DNA from: Vulcanococcus limneticus LL
GTDB lineage: Bacteria; Cyanobacteriota; Cyanobacteriia; PCC-6307; Cyanobiaceae
DNA length: 64,000 bases
NCBI RefSeq assembly: GCF_002252705.1
Contig: NZ_NQLA01000006.1
Location: 33,600 to 97,599, forward strand
Reading direction: 5' to 3'
Below the pieces are notes generated by a model. It saw nothing but the letters and a program-made list of their open reading frames with translations, was not told the origin of the DNA and searched no databases. Numbering within the stretch: the stretch's first letter is position 1; each line of letters begins with the position of its first letter. Shown here piece by piece: positions 6,806-16,839 of the stretch. The translations under genes were made by a program, and so were the position numbers.

Positions 6806-9398
6806 TTCCCCCTCCAACGCCCGATTCGCCCGGATCCGTCGTCTCCTGGCCTGGTTCAGTGTCTCCGGCACCCCCGGCCTGGTGCGCCGCCTCGGGGCCC
6901 TGGCCCTGGTGGTCGTGCTGGTGGGCTGGCAGGTGGGCTGGGTGCCGGCTGCCGCCCAACGGATCAGCGGCACCCCCGGAGCCCCCAATGCCACCACCAC
7001 ACTCCCCGGCAACCAGCTCCCGGCCCCATCCCCACCCTTCGGTGGGGTGATCAAGGACGGCGCCCTGCAATCCAAACCGTGGTGGGCGCCGCGGATCGTG
7101 CCGCCGCAGAGCGCGCCCAACGTGCTGCTGATCATCACCGACGACGCCGGATTCGGGGTGCCCAGCACCTTCGGCGGCGTCATCCCCACCCCGGCGATGG
7201 ACCGCATCGCCAAGGCGGGGCTCCGCTACAACCGCATGTTCTCCACGGCGCTGTGCTCCCCCACCCGCGCTGCCCTGATCACCGGCCGCAACCACCACTC
7301 CGCTGGGTTCGGGGTGATCTCGGAGCAGTCCACCGGCTTCCCTGGGTACAACAGCATCATCGAGCGCGACAAGGCCACGATCGGCCGGCTGCTCAAGGAC
7401 AACGGCTACGCCACCGCCTGGTTCGGCAAGGACCACAACGTGCCCGCTTTCCAGGCCAGCCAGGCCGGGCCGTTTGATCAGTGGCCCACCGGCATGGGCT
7501 TCGAGTACTTCTACGGATTCGTGGGCGGTGACGCCAACCAGTGGCAGCCGAACCTGTTCCGCAACACCACGCAGATCTATCCGTTTGAGGGCAAGGATCC
7601 CGGCACCTGGAATCTGGTCACCGAGATGGCCGATGACGCCATCGACTACATGACGCGGATGCACCAGATCAACCCCAGCAAGCCGCTGTTCATCAAGTAC
7701 GCACCAGGCGCTACCCATGCCCCCCACCACCCCACCAAGGAGTGGGTGGACAGGATCCATGCCATGCATCTTTTTGATGACGGCTACGAGAAACTGCGGG
7801 AACGGATCTTCGCCAACCAGAAGCGGCTCGGCGTGATTCCGAAGGACGCCAAGCTGGAACCCTGGCCCGCCGATGTGATCACCCCCTGGGACAAGCTGAG
7901 CCCGGAAGCCCAGAAACTGTTCATCCGCCAGGTGGAGGTGTTCGCCGCCTACGCCGCCTACAGCGATTACGAGATCGGCCGGGTGATCCAGCAGTTTGAC
8001 GACCTCGGCAAGCTCGATAACACATTGGTGATCTACATCAACGGCGATAACGGCACCAGCGCCGAAGGCGGTCCGTTGGGCACCCCCAACGAAGTGGCCT
8101 TCTTCAATGGCCTCAATAAGCTGCCCGTCGAGGTGCAATCCAAGTTCATCGACGTCTGGGGCACCGAGCAGACCTACAACCACATGTCAGCGGGCTGGTC
8201 CTGGGCCTTCGACACCCCGTTCACCTGGTTCAAACAGAACGCTTCCAAACTGGGCGGCGTCAACCAGAACATGGTGGTGTCGTGGCCGGCGCGCATCAAG
8301 GACAGGGGCGGCCTGCGTGAGCAGTTCGTGCACGTGATCGACGTGGTGCCCACGATCCTGGAGGCGGCTGGTCTGCGGGCGCCCGAGGTGGTGGATGGCA
8401 TCCCCCAGAAACCGATCGAGGGCACCAGCTTCGTCTACACCTTTGATGCGAAGAATGCCAAGGTGCCCTCACGCCACAAGACCCAGTACTTCGAGATGTT
8501 CGGCCAGTGGGCCCTCTACGACGACGGCTGGCTGCTGAGTACCAAGGTGAACCGCGCCCCCTGGGACGCCTTCGGCCCGGCCAACCCCGATCCCCTCAAC
8601 AATCAGACCCTGGAGCTCTACAACCTGAACAAAGACTTCAGTCAGACCACCGATCTGGCTGCGCAGAATCCCCAGAAGGTGAAGGAGCTGAAGCAGGCGT
8701 TCATCGCTGAGGCGAAGAAGTATCAGGTGTTCCCACTCGATGCTTCGGTGGCGGCGCGCATCGTGGCGCCACGGCCCAACATCACCGCTGGCCGCAACAG
8801 CTTCGTCTACACCCGCCCGATGGTGGGGCTGCCCCAGGGCGATTCGCCCGTTCTGCTCAACACCTCTTACACCGTTACCGCCGACATCGACGTGCCGGCC
8901 AGTGGGGCCGAGGGCATGCTGCTCACCTCGGGGGGCCGCTTCGGTGGCTACGGCTTCTACCTGAAAAACAACAGACCGGTTTGGCTCTGGAACATGGTGG
9001 ATCTGGAGCGCCTGAAGTGGGAGGGCACCGAGCCGCTCACCCCGGGCAGGCACAAGGTGGAGTTTGATTTCGTCTACGACGGCAAGGGGGCTGGCACCCT
9101 GGCCTTCAACGACTTCAGCGGCGTCGGCCGCCCCGGCACCGGCACCCTCAAGGTCGACGGCAAGGCGGTGGCTACCAAAACCATGGAGAAAACCCTGCCG
9201 ATGATCCTGCAGTGGGATGAGAGCTTCGACATCGGCTCCGACACCCTCACCGGTGTCAACGACGCCGACTACCAGCCGCCGTTCCGGTTCACCGGCACGC
9301 TCAACAAGCTGACGATCAAGATCGATCGGCCCCAGTTGTCCCCTGCAGACATCAAGAGCCTTGAGGCGGCGATGCGCAACAACCGGCTGAGCGAATAG
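6798..9398 (+). CDS. Exported type I (formylglycine) sulfatase with C-terminal accessory domain
   Basis: Hydrolyses sulfate esters; the natural substrate cannot be read from sequence. The 866-residue protein starts at GTG 6798, inside the FGE stop region. A hydrophobic segment near residues 33-53 (LGALALVVVLVGWQVGWVP) after Arg-rich residues is a signal peptide or anchor. The alkaline-phosphatase-like fold opens NVLLIITDDAGFG (metal ligands Asp-Asp). The sulfatase signature CSPTR has Cys153 as the residue to become formylglycine, followed by ALITGRNHHSAGFG. YINGDNGTSAEGG supplies later metal ligands. From about residue 680 on, a beta-rich ConA/LamG-like tail follows (LLTSGGRFGGYGFYLKNNRP). 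It is close in layout to bacterial arylsulfatases of the AtsA type. Confidence 0.93.
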   Translation: MADSPSNARFARIRRLLAWFSVSGTPGLVRRLGALALVVVLVGWQVGWVPAAAQRISGTPGAPNATTTLPGNQLPAPSPPFGGVIKDGALQSKPWWAPRIVPPQSAPNVLLIITDDAGFGVPSTFGGVIPTPAMDRIAKAGLRYNRMFSTALCSPTRAALITGRNHHSAGFGVISEQSTGFPGYNSIIERDKATIGRLLKDNGYATAWFGKDHNVPAFQASQAGPFDQWPTGMGFEYFYGFVGGDANQWQPNLFRNTTQIYPFEGKDPGTWNLVTEMADDAIDYMTRMHQINPSKPLFIKYAPGATHAPHHPTKEWVDRIHAMHLFDDGYEKLRERIFANQKRLGVIPKDAKLEPWPADVITPWDKLSPEAQKLFIRQVEVFAAYAAYSDYEIGRVIQQFDDLGKLDNTLVIYINGDNGTSAEGGPLGTPNEVAFFNGLNKLPVEVQSKFIDVWGTEQTYNHMSAGWSWAFDTPFTWFKQNASKLGGVNQNMVVSWPARIKDRGGLREQFVHVIDVVPTILEAAGLRAPEVVDGIPQKPIEGTSFVYTFDAKNAKVPSRHKTQYFEMFGQWALYDDGWLLSTKVNRAPWDAFGPANPDPLNNQTLELYNLNKDFSQTTDLAAQNPQKVKELKQAFIAEAKKYQVFPLDASVAARIVAPRPNITAGRNSFVYTRPMVGLPQGDSPVLLNTSYTVTADIDVPASGAEGMLLTSGGRFGGYGFYLKNNRPVWLWNMVDLERLKWEGTEPLTPGRHKVEFDFVYDGKGAGTLAFNDFSGVGRPGTGTLKVDGKAVATKTMEKTLPMILQWDESFDIGSDTLTGVNDADYQPPFRFTGTLNKLTIKIDRPQLSPADIKSLEAAMRNNRLSE

Positions 9399-9423
9399 GG
9401 CGCTGGTCAGGCCTGTGCTGATC

Positions 9424-9488
9424 GCCGATCCAGGGCATCACGCCCAGGGGCCGTTTGGGCCACGGCCCTGGTCATGCCCTGGATCGGC
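9424..9488. terminator. Perfect 15-bp inverted repeat between convergent sulfatase and eno
   Basis: GCCGATCCAGGGCAT (9424-9438) is exactly mirrored by ATGCCCTGGATCGGC (9474-9488), with further imperfect pairing inside (CAGGGGCCG against CGGCCCTG). The whole forms a long hairpin between two convergent genes, so it most likely serves as a bidirectional terminator. There is no U-tract on either side, so a REP-like or MITE-like element is an alternative. Confidence 0.7.
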
Positions 9489-9557
9489 TTAGGTGCGGGA
9501 TAGCGGGGGCGCTGAGCTGGCGGCCCGGCCAGGAGAGGGCCTGTCAGCGCAGCGGCC

Positions 9558-10877
<1,320 letters not shown>

Positions 10878-11017
10878 CTATGGGTCGCCCCTGCCCGGCC
10901 TTTGGTGATCGTTGGCACGAAATTGGCCTTCAGGCCCGGACGCTCAGGGCCGTGGCGGTTCGGGCGCTGGCGTCACTGGCCAGAATGGAAGGCTGCGCCG
11001 CCCGGCTGACCTCCTCC

Positions 11018-11419
11018 ATGCGTTTGCTCCACACCATGCTGCGGGTCGGGGACCTGGAGCGCTCGCTGGCCTTCTACACGGAGGTGCTGGGCATGCGGCT
11101 GCTGCGCCGCAAGGACTATCCCGGCGGCCGCTACACCCTGGCCTTTGTGGGCTACGGGGAGGAGAGCGACCACACGGTGCTGGAGCTCACCCACAACTGG
11201 GACACCAGCCACTACGAGATCGGCACCGGCTATGGCCACATCGCCCTGGGAGTCGACGACATCGTGACCACCTGTGAGGCCATCCGCGCCAAGGGCGGTC
11301 GGGTGGTGCGCGAGCCCGGGCCGAAGCAGCACGGCACCACGGTGATCGCCTTCGCGGAGGATCCCGACGGCTACAAGGTGGAACTGATCGAACTCGCCTC
11401 GAGGGCCCATGGGGCCTGA
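11018..11419 (+). CDS. gloA: Lactoylglutathione lyase (glyoxalase I)
   Basis: Isomerises the methylglyoxal-glutathione hemithioacetal to S-lactoylglutathione. The 133-residue protein from ATG 11018 begins [20 protein letters not shown], the classical GloA start. All four metal ligands of the Ni-type enzyme are present: His5, Glu in VLELTHNW, His in GYGHIALGV and Glu in YKVELIE. A longer frame extends upstream, but only this start matches the family. Its end overlaps clpB2 by 11 bases, so the two are probably co-transcribed and coupled. Confidence 0.95.
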   Translation: MRLLHTMLRVGDLERSLAFYTEVLGMRLLRRKDYPGGRYTLAFVGYGEESDHTVLELTHNWDTSHYEIGTGYGHIALGVDDIVTTCEAIRAKGGRVVREPGPKQHGTTVIAFAEDPDGYKVELIELASRAHGA

Positions 11420-14324
11420 TTTCGGCGGCGCTGGCGTCCCCCCGGGCGCCGTCCCGACCTCCGGCGCTGGCCCGGAGCGCGGCTCCCTCACCAGCACGCC
11501 CGAGCGCTTCAGCGACGCGGCCTGGGAGCTGCTGCTGGCCAGCCAGGACGCGGCCCGCCGCTGGCGCCACGGCCAGATGGATGTGGAGCACCTGCTGCAG
11601 GTTCTGCTCTCCGAACCGCCCTACGCCGCCTGGATCGATCCCCTGCCGCTGGACACCGGCCGGCTGCTGGATCGCCTCGAGGATTTCTGTGCCGATCTGC
11701 CCTCGGGCAGCGGCCGTGAGCTGTTCATCGGCGATGCGCTTGAAGATCTTCTGGAGGACGCCGATCGGCGCCGTGCCGCCTGGGGCTCGCGCCTGCTCGA
11801 TGTGCCCCACCTGCTCCTGGCCCTGCTGGATGAGCCGCGGATCGGGGCGGCCCTGCTGGCCGAGGCGGGGCTGAGCGAGGAGATCCTGCTGCGCCAGCTG
11901 CGGCCTGGGGCTGCCGGCTCCGGCGGCCGGCCGGCCACCGGTCCTCCGGCGCCGTCGCTGCCGGCCGTGCCGCGCCGCCCCGAGCGGCCCCAGGCCGCCG
12001 AGGTCTTTCCCCCTGCGGCCAGTCCGGCTGGGGGGCGATCCCCCAGGTCCGTGGCGTCGCAGCCCCGTCCGGCGGGGTCGGGCGGGGCCAGCGAGGCCAG
12101 CGGTGAGGCGGGTGACGGCGGACTCACCCTGGAGCGCGAACCCGGCGCCCTGGAGCAGTTCGGCCGTGACCTCACCGCCGCGGCCCGCGCCGGTCAGCTC
12201 GATCCGGTGATCGGCCGCGATACCGAGATCCGTCGCCTGATCCAGGTGCTCTCGCGCCGGGGCAAGAACAACCCGGTGCTGATCGGCGAGCCCGGCGTCG
12301 GCAAGACCGCCATCGCCGAGCTGCTGGCCCAGCGGATCGTGGCCGGTGAGGTGCCCGATTCGCTGCGGGGTCAGCGCCTGATCGCCCTGGACATGGGCGC
12401 CCTGATCGCCGGCGCCAAGTTCCGCGGCCAGTTCGAGGAGCGCCTGCGCAGCGTGCTCCAGGAGGTGGCCGACGCCGATGCCACCCCTGGGGAGGCCGGC
12501 GTGATCCTGTTCATCGACGAGCTGCACGCGGTGGTGAGCAGCGAGCGCTCCGGCAGCGACGCCGGCAGCATCCTCAAGCCGGCCCTGGCCCGGGGCGAAC
12601 TGCGCTGCATCGGCGCCACCACCCCCGAGGAATACAGCCGCAGCGTGGAGAAGGACCCGGCCCTCAACCGCCGCTTCCAGCAGGTGCTGATCAAGGAGCC
12701 TGGCATCGAGGAGAGCACCCTGATCCTGCGGGGCCTCAAGGAGCGCTACGAGCTGCACCACGGCGTGGCGATCGCCGACGGGGCCGTGGTGGCCGCCAGC
12801 CGCCTGGCCGACCGCTACATCGCCGACCGCTGCCTGCCCGATTCGGCCATCGACCTGATCGATGAGGCCGCTGCCCAGCTGAAGATGGAGGTGACCTCCA
12901 AGCCGCGGCTGGTGGAGGAGGCAGAAAGCGAGCTGCGCCGGGTGGAGCTGGCCCTGCTGGCCGCCGAGACGGCACCGTTGGCCGAGCGCACCCAGCTGCA
13001 GGAGCAGCGGCGCGTCGCCGCCGAGCGGCTGCAGGAGCTGCAGCAGCGCTGGCAGGGCGAGCGCGAACAGCTGGCCGAGCTGCGCCAGCTGCTGGCCGAG
13101 GACGAGGCCCTGCGCCAGGCCATTGCCGAGGCCGAGCGCGATGGCGACTTGGAGGAGGCCGCCCGGCTGCAGTACGACCAACTGCATGGGGTGCAGCAGC
13201 GACGCAGCGAGCTGGAGGCCCTGCTCCAGGCCGACCAGGCCAGTGGCCAGTCGCTGCTGCGGGAGCAGGTGGAGGCCGGTGACATCGCCGACGTGGTGGC
13301 CCGCTGGACCGGCATCCCGGTGCAGCGGCTGCTGGCCGGCGATCGCCAGAAGCTGCTGGAGCTGGAGGCCCGGTTGGGCGAGCGGGTGATCGGCCAGCCC
13401 GAGGCCGTGGCGGCCGTGGCCGCGGCGATCCGCCGGGCCCGGGCCGGCATGAAGGATCCCCGCCGGCCCGTGGGCTCGTTCCTGTTCCTGGGCCCTACCG
13501 GTGTGGGCAAGACCGAGCTGGCCAAGGCCCTGGCCGCCTCCCTGTTCGACGAGGAGGAGGCCCTGGTGCGGCTCGACATGAGCGAGTTCATGGAGCGCAA
13601 CGCCGTGGCCCGGCTGTTGGGGGCCCCCCCCGGCTACGTGGGCTACGAGGAGGGCGGCCAGCTCACCGAGGCGGTGCGGCGGCGCCCCTATGCGGTGCTG
13701 CTGCTCGATGAGGTGGAGAAGGCCCACCCGGATGTGTTCAACGTGCTGCTGCAGGTGCTCGACGACGGCCGCCTCACCGATTCCCAGGGCCGCACCGTGG
13801 ACTTCCGCCACACCGTGGTGGTGATGACCAGCAACCTGGCCAGCCGCGCCATCCTCGACAGCGCCCGGGATCAGGCCGGCGTCGGGGGGCCGGGGGCGGA
13901 GGTTGAGTCCGAGGCCCGCGAGGCGACCTTGGCCGCAGCGATCGAGCGGGCCCTGGCCAGCCATTTCCGCCCCGAGTTCCTCAACCGGATCGACGAGGTG
14001 ATCCGCTTCCGGCCCCTGCAGCCGGCCGATCTGGAGCGGATCGTGCGTCTGCAACTGGCGGAGCTGGCGCTGCTGCTGCGGGAGCAGGGCCTGGAGCTGG
14101 AGGTCGACCCGCCGGTGCTGCCGCTGCTGGCCCGCCAGGGCTACGAGCCGGAGTACGGCGCCCGGCCGTTGCGGCGCCTGCTGCGCCGGGCGATCGAGAA
14201 CCCGCTGGCCACCGAGCTGCTGGAGGAGCACTTCAGCGGCGCCCGCGGCGTGCGGGTCAGTGTCGCCGGTGAGGGCAGTGCGGGTTCCGGCGCCGACCGG
14301 CTGGCCTTCACCCCGCTCCCCTGA
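11409..14324 (+). CDS. clpB: ClpB-type disaggregase (cyanobacterial ClpB2-like) with long N-terminal linker
   Basis: Hsp100 AAA+ chaperone that threads and disaggregates proteins. The 971-residue protein has an N-domain (about 25-150), a Pro/Ser/Gly/Arg-rich linker (about 155-240), AAA1 with Walker A GEPGVGKT near residue 292 and FIDELHAVV, a coiled-coil middle domain (about 490-620, many Glu/Gln/Arg/Leu) that marks ClpB rather than ClpA, and AAA2 with GPTGVGKT near residue 695 and [21 protein letters not shown]. It is about 110 residues longer than typical ClpB, mostly because of the linker. Cyanobacteria have ClpB1 (heat-inducible) and ClpB2; the place before secE fits ClpB2. Start ATG 11409 overlaps gloA. 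Confidence 0.9.
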   Translation: MGPDFGGAGVPPGAVPTSGAGPERGSLTSTPERFSDAAWELLLASQDAARRWRHGQMDVEHLLQVLLSEPPYAAWIDPLPLDTGRLLDRLEDFCADLPSGSGRELFIGDALEDLLEDADRRRAAWGSRLLDVPHLLLALLDEPRIGAALLAEAGLSEEILLRQLRPGAAGSGGRPATGPPAPSLPAVPRRPERPQAAEVFPPAASPAGGRSPRSVASQPRPAGSGGASEASGEAGDGGLTLEREPGALEQFGRDLTAAARAGQLDPVIGRDTEIRRLIQVLSRRGKNNPVLIGEPGVGKTAIAELLAQRIVAGEVPDSLRGQRLIALDMGALIAGAKFRGQFEERLRSVLQEVADADATPGEAGVILFIDELHAVVSSERSGSDAGSILKPALARGELRCIGATTPEEYSRSVEKDPALNRRFQQVLIKEPGIEESTLILRGLKERYELHHGVAIADGAVVAASRLADRYIADRCLPDSAIDLIDEAAAQLKMEVTSKPRLVEEAESELRRVELALLAAETAPLAERTQLQEQRRVAAERLQELQQRWQGEREQLAELRQLLAEDEALRQAIAEAERDGDLEEAARLQYDQLHGVQQRRSELEALLQADQASGQSLLREQVEAGDIADVVARWTGIPVQRLLAGDRQKLLELEARLGERVIGQPEAVAAVAAAIRRARAGMKDPRRPVGSFLFLGPTGVGKTELAKALAASLFDEEEALVRLDMSEFMERNAVARLLGAPPGYVGYEEGGQLTEAVRRRPYAVLLLDEVEKAHPDVFNVLLQVLDDGRLTDSQGRTVDFRHTVVVMTSNLASRAILDSARDQAGVGGPGAEVESEAREATLAAAIERALASHFRPEFLNRIDEVIRFRPLQPADLERIVRLQLAELALLLREQGLELEVDPPVLPLLARQGYEPEYGARPLRRLLRRAIENPLATELLEEHFSGARGVRVSVAGEGSAGSGADRLAFTPLP

Positions 14325-14349
14325 ACGGCTGGCCAGCCCAATTCTCCTG

Positions 14350-14381
14350 CCCTACCGGCCCCGGAACGACGTCCGGTAGGG
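14350..14381. terminator. Inverted repeat downstream of clpB2, upstream of secE
   Basis: CCCTACCGG (14350-14358) pairs exactly with CCGGTAGGG (14373-14381) around a 14-base loop, 26 bases after the clpB2 stop, and is followed by a short T run (TGACTGTTT). It could be a weak terminator of clpB2 or an operator in the secE promoter region. Confidence 0.45.
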
Positions 14382-14480
14382 TGACTGTTTGCCGGTCCGC
14401 GCCGCCCCAGTGCCGCGCGATCACCTGGGGACCCCAGCTCCCCCAGTCGACCGACATCCCCCAGCCCCCCGGACCCGACG

Positions 14481-14735
14481 GTGACATCCACTGATACGGC
14501 TGATACGGCGCCCGGCACCACGGCGCCCAGCGGCGATCCGGTGAGCCCCACCGAGACGCCGAAGACGGGCTTCGTGGCCACCAGCCTCGAGGAGCTGCGC
14601 AAGGTGGTCTGGCCCAGTCGCCAGCAGCTGTTCAGCGAATCCCTGGCGGTGATCCTGATGGTGACCCTCTCGGCCTTCGCCATTGCCGCCGTGGATCGCT
14701 TCTACAGCTGGGCCAATACCCAGGTCTTCCGCTGA
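14481..14735 (+). CDS. secE: Preprotein translocase subunit SecE
   Basis: Small essential subunit of the SecYEG channel. The 84-residue protein uses a GTG start at 14481. A Thr/Pro-rich N-terminal extension of about 30 residues is followed by the conserved amphipathic segment SLEELRKVVWPSRQQLFSES and a single membrane helix (LAVILMVTLSAFAIAAVDRFY), the standard one-helix bacterial SecE layout. It is followed 52 bases later by nusG, the near-universal arrangement. Confidence 0.95.
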   Translation: MTSTDTADTAPGTTAPSGDPVSPTETPKTGFVATSLEELRKVVWPSRQQLFSESLAVILMVTLSAFAIAAVDRFYSWANTQVFR

Positions 14736-14787
14736 GCCGGGCCCGCCCGTCCCGCCGTTCTCGTCCTCTTTCCCGCCGCCCCCGCCT

Positions 14788-15462
14788 GTGTCCGACGTCG
14801 ACCTGACCACCACCGATCTCGCCTCCACTGACGCCGGGACCGTGCTGGATCTGGCCGGCGCCGCGGCCCCCGAGGCCGGTGAGGCGGCGCCCCGGGCCCA
14901 GGTGGCTCGCTGGTACGCCGTGCAGGTGGCCTCCAGCTGTGAGAAGAAGGTGAAGGCGACCCTCGAGCAGCGCGCCGTGACCCTGGGCGTGGACAACCGC
15001 ATCCTCGAGATCGAGATCCCCCAGACCCCAGCCGTCAAGATCAAGAAGGACGGCAGCCGCCAGGGCACCGAGGAGAAGGTGTTTCCCGGCTACGTGCTGG
15101 TGCGCATGGTTCTCGACGAGGACACGATGATGGCCGTGCGCAGCACCCCGAACGTGATCAACTTCGTGGGCGCCGAAGACCGGCGCGCCACCGGCAAGGC
15201 CCGTGGCCACATCAAGCCCCGCCCCCTCAGCCGTCAGGAAGTCGACCGCATCTTCAAGCGCGCCGCCGAGAAGAAGCCCGTGGTCAAGGTGGATCTGGCC
15301 GAGGGCGATCAGATCCTGGTCACCGCCGGACCGTTCAAGGACTTCCAGGGCGAGGTGATCGAGGTGTCGGGCGAGCGCAGCAAGCTCAAGGCCCTGCTCT
15401 CGATCTTCGGCCGGGAGACCCCGGTGGAACTCGAGTTCTCCCAGATCAGCAAACAGAGCTGA
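14788..15462 (+). CDS. nusG: Transcription termination/antitermination factor NusG
   Basis: Binds RNA polymerase and links it to Rho or the ribosome. Starting at GTG 14788 the protein has 224 residues: an Ala/Thr-rich N-terminal extension of about 40 residues, the NGN domain (RWYAVQVASSCEKKVKATLE, then EEKVFPGYVLVRM and STPNVINFVG), and the C-terminal KOW domain (EGDQILVTAGPFKDFQGEV). The frame is open upstream, but the residues there are Pro-rich and not NusG-like, so the GTG was preferred. Part of the secE-nusG-rplK-rplA series. Confidence 0.95.
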   Translation: MSDVDLTTTDLASTDAGTVLDLAGAAAPEAGEAAPRAQVARWYAVQVASSCEKKVKATLEQRAVTLGVDNRILEIEIPQTPAVKIKKDGSRQGTEEKVFPGYVLVRMVLDEDTMMAVRSTPNVINFVGAEDRRATGKARGHIKPRPLSRQEVDRIFKRAAEKKPVVKVDLAEGDQILVTAGPFKDFQGEVIEVSGERSKLKALLSIFGRETPVELEFSQISKQS

Positions 15463-15597
15463 TCGCCACGGCCGCCTCCCTGCGGAGGGCGGCCCCAGGT
15501 GATCCCCCGCCCGCGGGGGAGCGCCGCACCGCCGTTGCCCTAGGTTCGGCGATCCGCAGATTCCCCTCGCGGGGAAACCCGTTCCGCAGCCCAGCCG
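15463..15597 (+). promoter_or_regulatory. rplK leader with three hairpins
   Basis: The 135 bases between nusG and rplK can form three successive hairpins: 15471-15493 (GCCGCCTCC against GGAGGGCGGC, one bulge), 15503-15520 (TCCCCCGC against GCGGGGGA) and 15561-15576 (TTCCCC against GGGGAA). The first may terminate secE-nusG. In many bacteria the rplKA mRNA leader carries an L1 autoregulatory site; one may be here, but I do not see a decisive match. Confidence 0.4.
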
Positions 15598-16023
15598 ATG
15601 GCCAAAAAAGTCGTAGCCGTGATCAAGCTGGCCCTCCAGGCCGGCAAAGCCAACCCCGCGCCGCCGGTGGGCCCCGCCCTCGGTCAGCACGGCGTCAACA
15701 TCATGGCGTTCTGCAAGGAGTACAACGCCCGCACGCAGGAGAAGGCCGGGTACGTGATCCCGGTGGAGATCTCGGTCTTCGAAGACCGCAGCTTCACCTT
15801 CATCACCAAGACCCCGCCCGCCTCCGTGCTGATCTCCAAGGCGGCCGGCATCGAGAAAGGTGCCGCGACCTCCTCCAAGGGCGGTGTCGGCGCCATCAGC
15901 CGCGCCCAGCTCGAGGAGATCGCCAAGACCAAGCTGCCCGACCTCAACACCTCCAACCTCGAGGCGGCCCAGCGCATCATCGAAGGCACCGCCCGCAACA
16001 TGGGCGTCGCCATCACCGACTGA
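15598..16023 (+). CDS. rplK: 50S ribosomal protein L11
   Basis: L11 binds the GTPase-associated region of 23S rRNA and is needed for stringent factor activation. The 141-residue protein has normal length and starts [20 protein letters not shown], with [20 protein letters not shown], the Pro-rich hinge ([10 protein letters not shown]) and the rRNA-binding C-terminal domain ending [16 protein letters not shown]. It lies 104 bases before rplA. The window also encodes RelA/SpoT (51-53 kb), whose ribosomal activation depends on L11 in other bacteria. Confidence 0.98.
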   Translation: MAKKVVAVIKLALQAGKANPAPPVGPALGQHGVNIMAFCKEYNARTQEKAGYVIPVEISVFEDRSFTFITKTPPASVLISKAAGIEKGAATSSKGGVGAISRAQLEEIAKTKLPDLNTSNLEAAQRIIEGTARNMGVAITD

Positions 16024-16127
16024 GTCCCATCGGCTGTCCGGCCATCCGCCCGGCCTGCCGCTGAGTTCCGTCCCCATCCACCCCACCGGGGGAGACCGAT
16101 ACCGGTCGCCCGCACCCCACTCCTGTC

Positions 16128-16835
16128 ATGCCCAAAATTTCCAAGCGCTTCAACGCCCTCACCAAGACGGTCGAAGACCGCACCTACGCTCCGCTGGAAG
16201 CGGTGGAACTGGTGAAGGCCAACGCCAACGCCAAGTTCGATGAGACCCTCGAGGCCCACGCGCGCCTCGGCATCGATCCCAAGTACACCGACCAGCAGCT
16301 GCGCACCACCGTGGCTCTGCCCCACGGCACCGGCCAGACCATCCGCATTGCCGTGATCGCCCGCGGCGAGAAGGTGGCCGAGGCCAAGGCCGCCGGCGCC
16401 GACCTGGCGGGTGACGACGAGCTGGTGGAGATCATCGCCAAGGGCGAGATGAACTTCGACCTGCTGATCGCCACCCCGGACATGATGCCCAAGGTGGCCA
16501 AGCTGGGCCGGGTGCTCGGTCCCCGCGGCCTGATGCCGAACCCCAAGGCCGGCACCGTGACCACCGATCTCGCGGGCGCCATCAACGAGTTCAAGGCCGG
16601 CAAACTCGAGTTCCGCGCCGACCGCACCGGCATCGTGCACGTGCGCTTCGGCAAGGCCAGCTTCGATGCCGCCAAGCTGCTCGATAACCTCAAGGCCCTG
16701 CAGGAGACCATCGACCGCAACAAGCCCAGCGGTGCCAAGGGTCGCTACTGGAAGAGCCTCTACATCACCTCCACCATGGGCCCCTCCGTGGAGGTGGATG
16801 TTGCGGCCCTGCAGGACATCAAGCAGGAGTCCTGA
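16128..16835 (+). CDS. rplA: 50S ribosomal protein L1
   Basis: L1 forms the mobile stalk near the E site and usually represses its own operon. The 235-residue protein is of standard length: [20 protein letters not shown], the signature [20 protein letters not shown] and the C-terminal [18 protein letters not shown]. It ends 4 bases before the convergent GGDEF/EAL gene. In cyanobacteria rplJ normally follows directly; here two reverse-strand genes of about 3.6 kb intervene. Confidence 0.98.
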   Translation: MPKISKRFNALTKTVEDRTYAPLEAVELVKANANAKFDETLEAHARLGIDPKYTDQQLRTTVALPHGTGQTIRIAVIARGEKVAEAKAAGADLAGDDELVEIIAKGEMNFDLLIATPDMMPKVAKLGRVLGPRGLMPNPKAGTVTTDLAGAINEFKAGKLEFRADRTGIVHVRFGKASFDAAKLLDNLKALQETIDRNKPSGAKGRYWKSLYITSTMGPSVEVDVAALQDIKQES

Positions 16836-16839
16836 GGGC

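Noticed and set aside
11187..14231. 1,014-codon reverse-strand frame opposite clpB2
   Set aside because: Shadow of clpB2; composition is Gln/Leu/His-biased and no motif is seen, while the forward frame has all Hsp100 motifs.
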